Below, one piece after another: positions 58,301-64,000 of a DNA stretch of 64,000 nt; the stretch's first letter is position 1; each line of letters opens with the position of its first letter. Under the pieces are notes generated by a model, which was not told the DNA's origin, ran no database searches, and saw nothing but the letters and a program-made list of their open reading frames with translations. The translations under genes and the position numbers were made by a program. Source of the DNA: Crambe crambe (taxonomy: Eukaryota; Porifera; Demospongiae; Poecilosclerida; Crambeidae); the NCBI GenBank assembly GCA_963924555.1, contig OZ004587.1:6960075-7024074 (forward strand), read 5' to 3'.

Positions 58301-59293
58301 GCTGATGCCATAGAGCATTGCAGTAACCTGCACACATTTGAACTAAGTCACAATAATATTGGTCATGATGGTATCAAAGCCATTGCTGATGCTATTGGAC
58401 ACTGCTCTAACCTGCACTTTCTTGGTATCTGTGACATTGGATTTCCAAAAGACCTAATAGATCACCACCACTACGTGAGTCAATCAGACATTGATAAAAA
58501 GATATTACTTCAAGCTCTTTCTGTTGCTATTGAGCACAATAGCAAATTACACACATTGGACATAGCACAAAATCCAGATATTGGTGGAAGTGGCATGAAG
58601 GTTCTTGCTGATACTATTAAACATTGTAGTAGACTGCATACACTTATGCTTGGTCATAATAAAATTGGTCCAGACGGTGCAGTGGTTCTTGCTGGTGCTA
58701 TAAAGTGTTGCAGCAACTTACACACACTTGATGTGGGATATAATGACCTTGGTGATGATGGCATGAAGGTTCTTGCTAATGCTCTAAAGCACTGCAGTTG
58801 TCTGCACACACTCATTGTCTCTGGTAATGAGGTAGAAGAAGGTGGCATACAAGCTCTTGCTGGAGCTATTAAGTATCACAGCAAACTACAGGTACTTGAT
58901 ATTTCTGCAAGAGGTAAGAATGATGGAGTAGTAGCTCTTGCTGATGCTATAAAGTGCTGCAGTAACTTTCATACTCTCATTATCAATAACAATCATCTTG
59001 CAGAGAGTGACATTAAGACTTTAGCTAAAGCTCTTACAAAATGCAGTAATTTACGTGTTCTAGATATTTCTCATAATTATGGTGTACAAGGTCTTACTAA
59101 TATCATGAAACGCTGTAGAAAACTGCAGAGTCTTGATATCAGTTATATCGAAATTGGAGAAGAAGTTATAAAATCTATTGCTTATTCAATCAAATACTGT
59201 CATAACCTCAATACACTGAAATTTGATGGAATTGGATATATTGGTGAAGCAGTTCTTAAAAAAGCCTTGAAACAACATACTGTTTGTATGTAA
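49340..59293 (+). CDS. NLR gene 3: CARD-helical-Death-Ig-NACHT-LRR protein (2216 aa, two exons)
   Basis: Exon 1 is 49340-49679 (CARD, nearly identical to gene 1 but with a 4-residue deletion near EYPVPYPS). Exon 2 is 52983-59293. Phase-1 splicing gives 2216 residues. Death domain: DDWKKIAIFLDLPHDFI. Ig-like domain: LSYQWYKDGIKLND, then GSYTCRIQQ. Walker A GRPGSGKTT starts at residue 704; Walker B reads FILDGLDEY. The LRR array is the longest of the three. Around 57690-58330 a two-LRR unit (GNDGAQALAHAIKNCS plus its neighbour) is repeated several times, with in-frame losses in some copies. The 5' 3.6 kb (exon 1, intron and the first ~45 bp of exon 2) is almost identical to gene 1, after which divergence rises sharply. 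Confidence 0.92.
49680..52982 (+). other. Intron of NLR gene 3
   Basis: A 3.3-kb phase-1 intron that matches the gene 1 intron almost base for base. It contains the exon-start relic (50876-50937). It differs by the 838-bp TA-flanked element (51255-52092) and by lacking the TTAA foldback element. Confidence 0.8.
51255..52092. mobile_element. 838-bp DNA element with TA target duplication
   Basis: The ends begin GCGTAGGCTACCGATTATCG and finish with its complement (22 of 23 terminal bases pair). TA flanks both sides (51253-51254 and 52093-52094). The gene 1 intron reads GGATTTATGTGG at the same place, the exact empty site. GGTCGATAA-type subterminal words occur inside. No transposase is recognisable, so it is a non-autonomous Tc1/mariner-type element younger than the intron duplication, or one lost cleanly from gene 1. 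Confidence 0.88.
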
Positions 59294-59794
59294 ACGTTAG
59301 CTACTCTCCCAGCTGCATTCAGTGCATTCTGAGTTTTAATTCATTTAGCTGGCTGAATTCAAATGTTGGTAATCATTGCTCATAGCACGTACTTATATCC
59401 ATTTCTACTGAGTGATAGGTACATGATTACATAATATGAAGCCCAACATATATCATTACTTCACATTATGCAAGATGCGATTAAGTTTTGTTGCATCAAA
59501 AGAGGACAACCTCTCTACAAAGGCTGAATCCCAAGTGCACGGGTCCATTATTCTACCATTAATATTCAATTTCCTGATCCTTAAAATTTTGCTATGATTC
59601 CAATGCTGGCCGGCCAGCCATCCTTTTGAATTTGCTTACTTGCATTATTTCATACTAGCATAAAGGTAATACTCAACTTGATAGCTAAAATCAAATGGAT
59701 CGGGGAGTGCAATCAAAGTGAAATCATACTATAGACTAGTATATTTAAGTGTTCAGTTGATATCCACACAGTCAAAGTTTATTCAACTATTCAG
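59294..59794. other. 3' flank of NLR gene 3
   Basis: The DNA just after the stop (TTAGCTACTCTC, then TTTAGCTGGCTGAATTC) resembles 60370-60440 and, less closely, the flanks after genes 1 and 2. No gene is visible. Confidence 0.45.
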
Positions 59795-60355
59795 TTAACT
59801 AGCAGACTTGTAGCCTTCTCTTTTCTTTTTCATGCGTGCGAATAAGCATGAAGGTACAGCGAAGCAAACAACGACAGTGATGATGCAACTCACAATGGCG
59901 ATGATTATCAATACCACCACCACCACTACCACAGGTACAGGAATACTTACTTCTGAGTAGGTGCAGGTTGTAAGAGAAGAGCAAGTTTGTTCATTCCCAG
60001 CAGGTGCAGTAGAAGCTTTTGAAGCATCGAATACACACTAAATATATAGATACCCACCAGAACAAATGTTATCTTTCACTGTAGAGTCAGGATACTCGAA
60101 ACAGCTGCTCAGACAATTGGTAGGATTCCCACATTGTGCAGAGCGTCCACAATGTATGCCATTCAGCCATGTTAAAGTAGATGAATTCTTCAATATGCCG
60201 TTGTAAGTTTTTGCATTGGTGTATCCCATTTGACGACATGCCAAGTCAGCAGCTTGTTGGTTCACTTTAGGAGTGTAACACACATCTCCCCATTTACCTT
60301 GAAGGAAGATCTTCAGTGCTCCAGATGAGGAAGACTGTGTAACATTCTTTGGAAG
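59795..60355 (-). pseudogene. SRCR-domain single-pass membrane protein, 5' truncated
   Basis: On the minus strand, one exon (from about 60355 to 60058) encodes an SRCR domain: GALKIFLQGKWGDVCYTPK, DLACRQMGYTNAKTY, TWLNGIHC, NCLSSCFEYP and NICSG. The donor at 60057 and an acceptor at 60016 join in frame to exon 60015-59795. This gives a short Thr/Ser/Cys linker, a TM helix (PVVVVVVVLIIIAIVSCIIT) and a basic tail ending KREGYKSAS. No signal peptide or upstream exon is found. From about 60360 upward the sequence instead matches the 3' flank of an NLR gene, so the gene start was removed by a rearrangement. It could be a terminal part of a larger SRCR receptor. Convergent with NLR gene 3. Confidence 0.6.
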
Positions 60356-60359
60356 TGAG

Positions 60360-61296
60360 ATGTAAGAGTGTACATGTAAACACTAGCTACTCTCTCAGCT
60401 ATCATTTGCATTCTGTTTTGATGATTCAGCTGGCTAAATGTTGGAACTAGAACTAGCTATCACTTCTAATCGGCTCGTACACACTACACAGAACTTCATC
60501 TTGAAAACTCCACAAGACATAGCTATAATCATGGTCTCTTTAAAGACTAATTTTTGAAGTCACATTAATATCTGCTTATCTGCTTCCACTGAGTGATAGC
60601 TACAGGAGCAAGTAAGGAAACTTCAGACACGACGTAACTAGCTTTTTATCTTCAATTCATATCATGTAAGATGCAAACCAAATATGCATCAACAACATTT
60701 ATTTTTTGGGTTACCATGCACTCTGGGGTCCTCGTCCCGTAACCTGGGGTCAGAGTTTTGTGTCTCTGATGCTGACGAGAGTGCCTAACATCGCCTTAAG
60801 CTAATAGTCTTATAATCCTCAGGATGGCATCAATGCTCTCTAACAAAAGTCTGAAATTCACATAAAGTGCATGCATGTTATTTTATGTCATACAACCTGA
60901 AAATCTGTTTTAACGTGTCCCAATGTGGTTGCCACATAGCTACAATGTATATGTCTGTACAAGCTGCAATGATGTTACTAATATTTCAGTGACCACCAGT
61001 TATACAATAAGTGAGTTACACAAAGTTCATATTCTATAGACTATGTACAGAGCTATAGATTGAAAATCTCAAGTGCAACACTAAAAAAAATATTAATAGC
61101 TATACTGCATGATAATGGTTGTCAATGTTAATAGGTCCAGATGGCACACATTCCTCCTTCAAAGGTTTGTAGGTAATTATGATTCTTGCATGAGATGCCT
61201 GAATACCGTTTTAAGAGCTGTTTATTTAATTAACCCCCTGCTCTATACAGCTGTAGTCTGATCATTGGAGCAAATGCAGGGACTTACAGAGTTGTA
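60360..61296. other. Second NLR-type 3' flank without its gene
   Basis: TGTAAACACTAGCTACTCTC and GATTCAGCTGGCTAAATG copy the sequence that follows the gene 3 stop, but no LRR exon precedes them. It holds the third ~85-nt element (60703-60786). The rest is A/T-rich with no gene. Confidence 0.5.
60703..60786. repeat. Conserved ~85-nt element, third copy
   Basis: Same element as 27592-27677 and 41407-41490, with one variable spot (CAGAGTTTTGTGTCTCTG). The immediate flank (ATGTAAGATGCAA) resembles that of the first copy. Confidence 0.6.
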
Positions 61297-61877
61297 CTAG
61301 TATGGTGTGTATACTTGACCATCCTGAGCAGAAGAAATGGGGCCCTGCTGTGGTGGTACATTCTCGTATGCTTGCTTTGAAGTGCTTCCAGTCTGAGTTT
61401 GAGCTGCAGCAGCAGTAGAAATGCAAGGGTCATCATCAAGAATGTCTTGCTCCTTTCCACTCATAACACCCTTTATAATTAAGCATTGCAATAGACCATC
61501 AAGCCTTGAATTTGCAATTGGTTATTATCGATACTTTCCCCTGAATTATACCTCTAGCTATCTTGTAACAAATCGGCTCCCAGTTTGGAAGACGAGGTGT
61601 CACCCTCAGGTCGTAGCAAATAGTCACCATTGATGGATTCATATATACATTTGAGCATCTGCATTTTATTTGAATAACTGGAACAGGTCTTTGATCACCA
61701 TCACTAGCTGGGGCTTTCGTATCTGGTAGCTTCACAGTCCAGTTGCCATGAAGTTTGCTGTATCCGACTTTGGAGATGTTAGAAGTGTATTGATTTCCTT
61801 GTTGGTGACTAGTGGGTGTCATCACTGGTGGTGTGTACTGACTTGAAGAGGGGGCACTATCAAGAAAGTTACTGTAC
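61297..61877 (-). pseudogene. Cytoplasmic-tail exons of an Ig-type receptor without its ectodomain
   Basis: The exon ending at acceptor position 61877 reads YSNFLDSAPSSSQYTPPVMT and HGNWTVKLPDTKAPASDGDQ. It is close to the last exon of the Ig receptor at 28016-28271, but it continues beyond the stop of that gene. A further stretch (61491-61297) reads DDDPCISTAAAAQTQTGS, then SKQAYENVPPQQGPISSAQD and a stop; AYENV is a plausible SH2-docking tyrosine. No Ig or TM exon is found between 61878 and 63300, so this is a partial gene copy. Tail exons may be shuffled between receptors here. Confidence 0.5.
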
Positions 61878-61995
61878 CTAAAAAAGACCAACAGAGGGAC
61901 AAAATTAATCATTAAAGAAATTGTAATTCATTTCCCTTGACAACAGCACAGCAGACATACGTAACTAGCTAGCTAGTTGTTTAATATCCACATAT

Positions 61996-62101
61996 GAAGT
62001 CACAATGATATTGGTTCTTGATGCCATTGCTGGTGCTATTGAGCACTGCTCTAACCTGGACTTGCTTGGTATCTGTCATATTGGATTTCACTACCTGAAT
62101 C
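61996..62101 (+). pseudogene. Isolated LRR relic
   Basis: AAGTCACAATGATATTGG, GCCATTGCTGGTGCTATTGA, GCACTGCTCTAACCTG and GGTATCTGTCATATTGGATT match one LRR unit of the NLR genes (for example 26296-26390 and 58340-58445), with a small deletion. No neighbouring LRR is present. It marks an NLR exon that was mostly deleted. Confidence 0.75.
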
Positions 62102-63323
62102 AGGGGTGTATCCACAGAATTTTGAGTGGTCCGGTGTGCTTGTATGAAGATTTTTGGATGGATATTTTATCTGCTTGAGTCATGGTGCTTTTGGATAATA
62201 AAAGTGGCCGGTCCGGTGAAAACCGGACCAACCGGAGTGGTGGATATGTCTTTTGATTGTGAAGGTACAGAGACTGTAAAGCCAGGTCCCAGCAGTTGTA
62301 ACAGTCACAGTTCTCAGATCCAGGGCAAGGTCCTACAGCTTACCAGAATGTTTCCTGTGCTACCTTGGTGGCATAGCTACTATGCTTACATATTATTGTG
62401 AACCGAAAGCCTGTAAGCTTTTTAGCTTTTTCCCTGTACGTTTCTGCGCACGCGCATTAAAATGACACACCTATATGGCCTAGGCCACATCCGTCACTAG
62501 CGCTAGCCTGAGCTGCCCACAGTGATCTTTGCTTGAAGTTTAAGAGTAACGTATTATAAAGAGAAAAGTATAAATTATCCACGAAGAAGGTAATTAGATA
62601 ATGAACTAGCTAGTTCTACTTCGCCATAATAATAGCCAGGATCCTAGCTACGTATCACCCCGTGTAAAGCTAGCTAGGTAGTATTTAATACCTAGCTACG
62701 TATTGTCTGCTAGCTAGCTAGTCCATTATGAATGAACAAGGTGTTAAGCTTTCACTAAACTTCAAAAAGACTGACACTTACAAAATGAAATGATAACTAA
62801 TGACGTCAGAAATAAACTCATAATTATGATAGATAATTATGTTTGCTCAGTCATAACAAAATGAAGTCAACCTATTACACAGAGTTCATAGCAAACAAAC
62901 TAGCTATATAAAACCCATAACTCCATTATAATGTTTGTTTGAAGTGACACACCAAATATAAAATGCCTCAAATAATTATCTGTACTTGGGTCAAAATCTT
63001 TATCAGGTCTAACTACAGTATGTTAGTATTTACTGTAGTCTAGCTATGTTAGTAGGGTGTTTTTTTATTGTTGTTGTTGTTGTTGTTGTTTTTACGAAAA
63101 ATTACACTGGCTAGCTAGCTACTACTTTCAGAAGACTGGCTAGGTAGCTATGAAGCTACATCTGGCCCTGACTCAAACAGAAATCATATATAATTATACA
63201 GATGTCAGATACATGTATCTAATGCTCAAAACAGAATCCATATAATTTAACCAGAAATAATTTAATAACAGGATGTTTGATAAACATGACCATTTAATTG
63301 TTTCCTCTCCCCCCTCCTCTCAG
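62102..63323. repeat. Upstream region of NLR gene 4 with a block also found before genes 1 and 3
   Basis: 62555-62665 (AAATTATCCACGAAGAAGGT, CTACTTCGCCATAATAATAG) matches 7870-7945 and 43705-43795, the starts of the duplicated blocks. A GGTCCGGTGAAAACCGGACC hairpin lies near 62210 and a GTT simple repeat at 63068-63093. I could not find a CARD exon here. Confidence 0.5.
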
Positions 63324-64000
63324 AGCCAAGTGCATATGAAATGTCTACCAAAGGAGTATTTTGTTTGAAAGACTATGTAGCTGAACGAGCGAGTAAGTAC
63401 AAGGATGAGTTAGCTACTTGCCTAAAACCCATTGATTATGACCTAGCTTTCTTAGTAACAAGAGCAAAAAATGCTCAACTGTTACAACTCGGCACACTTT
63501 TAGAAAAAATAATGGAACTGTCAAATGCTTACCAAAAAATGTCCACAAATAAACCGCTTAAGGAAAAAACTTTGAAACAGTATGAAGAAAGGTTTATATC
63601 TCGTCTCCAAGGTACAAATCTGGAAGATTTGGTTAAAATAGCACAAGGGATTAAATTTATGCATATCGATGAGTTACTATTGAAAATGGTAGCTGCAAAA
63701 CACACTCACGAAAAAGATGACTTTGCTGAAAGTTTAGACAGATACAAGAATGCATTAGCAGCATTATATGAAGATCATCTTAATTTAGATGTACCTTTCT
63801 TATTGGCAAAAGCAAAAAAGGCCGAACTAACAAAATTGGTTGAGCTGTTAGAGAAACTTTTGAAACTAGTTAATATACATTGGGAAATATCCACATTGAA
63901 TAAGACTATGAAGGAATATGAATATAAGTTAATAGCTCATCTTGATGCTATAGATTCAAAGGATTTGGCGAAAAAGACAGGCTGTAATGTGTTTGATGAA
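63324..64000 (+). CDS. NLR gene 4, start of the large exon (partial, runs off the window)
   Basis: After a pyrimidine-rich TCCTCTCAG acceptor, the frame is open to the window end: phase 1, first residues PSAYEMSTKGVFCLKDYVAE. It matches the helical region of genes 1-3 (KDYVAERASKYKDELATC against KDYIAEAMGKYKDKLVAL) and shows about three degenerate repeats of ~50-85 residues, including LVELLEKLLKLVN. The Death, Ig, NACHT and LRR parts would lie beyond the window. An ATG at 63341 could serve as start if there is no CARD exon, but the strong acceptor argues for an upstream exon not recognised here. It is clearly more diverged than genes 1-3 are from each other. Confidence 0.8.

Noticed and set aside
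61421-61633. Plus-strand 70-codon frame opposite the receptor tail exons
   Set aside because: The minus strand carries the conserved tail sequence; the plus frame is its complement.
62126-62401. 91-codon plus frame with a hydrophobic start
   Set aside because: It includes a CCGGTCCGGT hairpin repeat and unrelated DNA, with no paralogue or domain; probably chance.

Overview
This window is animal nuclear DNA. It has GT-AG introns of 50 bp to a few kb, about 35-40% G+C, many small inverted-repeat DNA transposons, and innate-immune multidomain genes. Multi-copy NLRs (NACHT-LRR proteins) with N-terminal death-fold domains, together with Ig and SRCR membrane proteins, best suit a demosponge such as Amphimedon queenslandica. 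That assignment is inference from gene content; no database search was possible.

Layout. 1-7.7 kb is a transposon graveyard: a foldback element, a decayed unclassified transposase gene split by a nested pair of elements, and an inverted-repeat element carrying a RecQ-like helicase fragment. 7.7-14.4 kb is non-coding DNA that recurs at 43.3-48.1 kb, interrupted here by a Tc1-like element (11.2-14.1 kb) with a minus-strand passenger gene. 14.9-17.1 kb is a whole-looking hAT transposon. 17.7-27.3 kb is NLR gene 1, and 28.0-29.9 kb a convergent six-exon Ig transmembrane receptor gene. 32.4-41.3 kb is NLR gene 2, followed by a decayed receptor-tail fragment. 42.7-49.1 kb is the second copy of the upstream block with its own insertions. 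49.3-59.3 kb is NLR gene 3, followed by a convergent SRCR transmembrane fragment, receptor tail exons and a lone LRR relic. At 63.3 kb a fourth NLR begins and runs off the window.

The three complete NLRs share one design. Exon 1 encodes a CARD. A 2.4-3.3 kb phase-1 intron follows. One giant exon of about 6 kb then encodes an unrecognised helical-repeat region, a Death domain, an Ig-like domain, a NACHT ATPase and roughly 30 leucine-rich repeats. Splicing gives predicted proteins of 2127, 2148 and 2216 residues, with the reading frame kept exactly across each junction. The likely job is intracellular sensing (LRR, perhaps Ig) coupled to NACHT oligomerisation and CARD/Death signalling. Convergent genes just downstream encode short membrane receptors (Ig or SRCR, one TM segment, cytoplasmic tail), so NLR and receptor modules have been duplicated as neighbours.

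The most notable observations are: the CARD-helical-Death-Ig-NACHT-LRR architecture; a 5' module (CARD exon plus whole intron) far more alike between genes 1 and 3 than the coding exon that follows; LRR copy-number change by in-frame tandem duplication; a conserved ~85-nt element downstream of every complete NLR; and a group of TAG...CTA inverted-repeat elements with 9-bp target duplications that carry helicase gene scraps.
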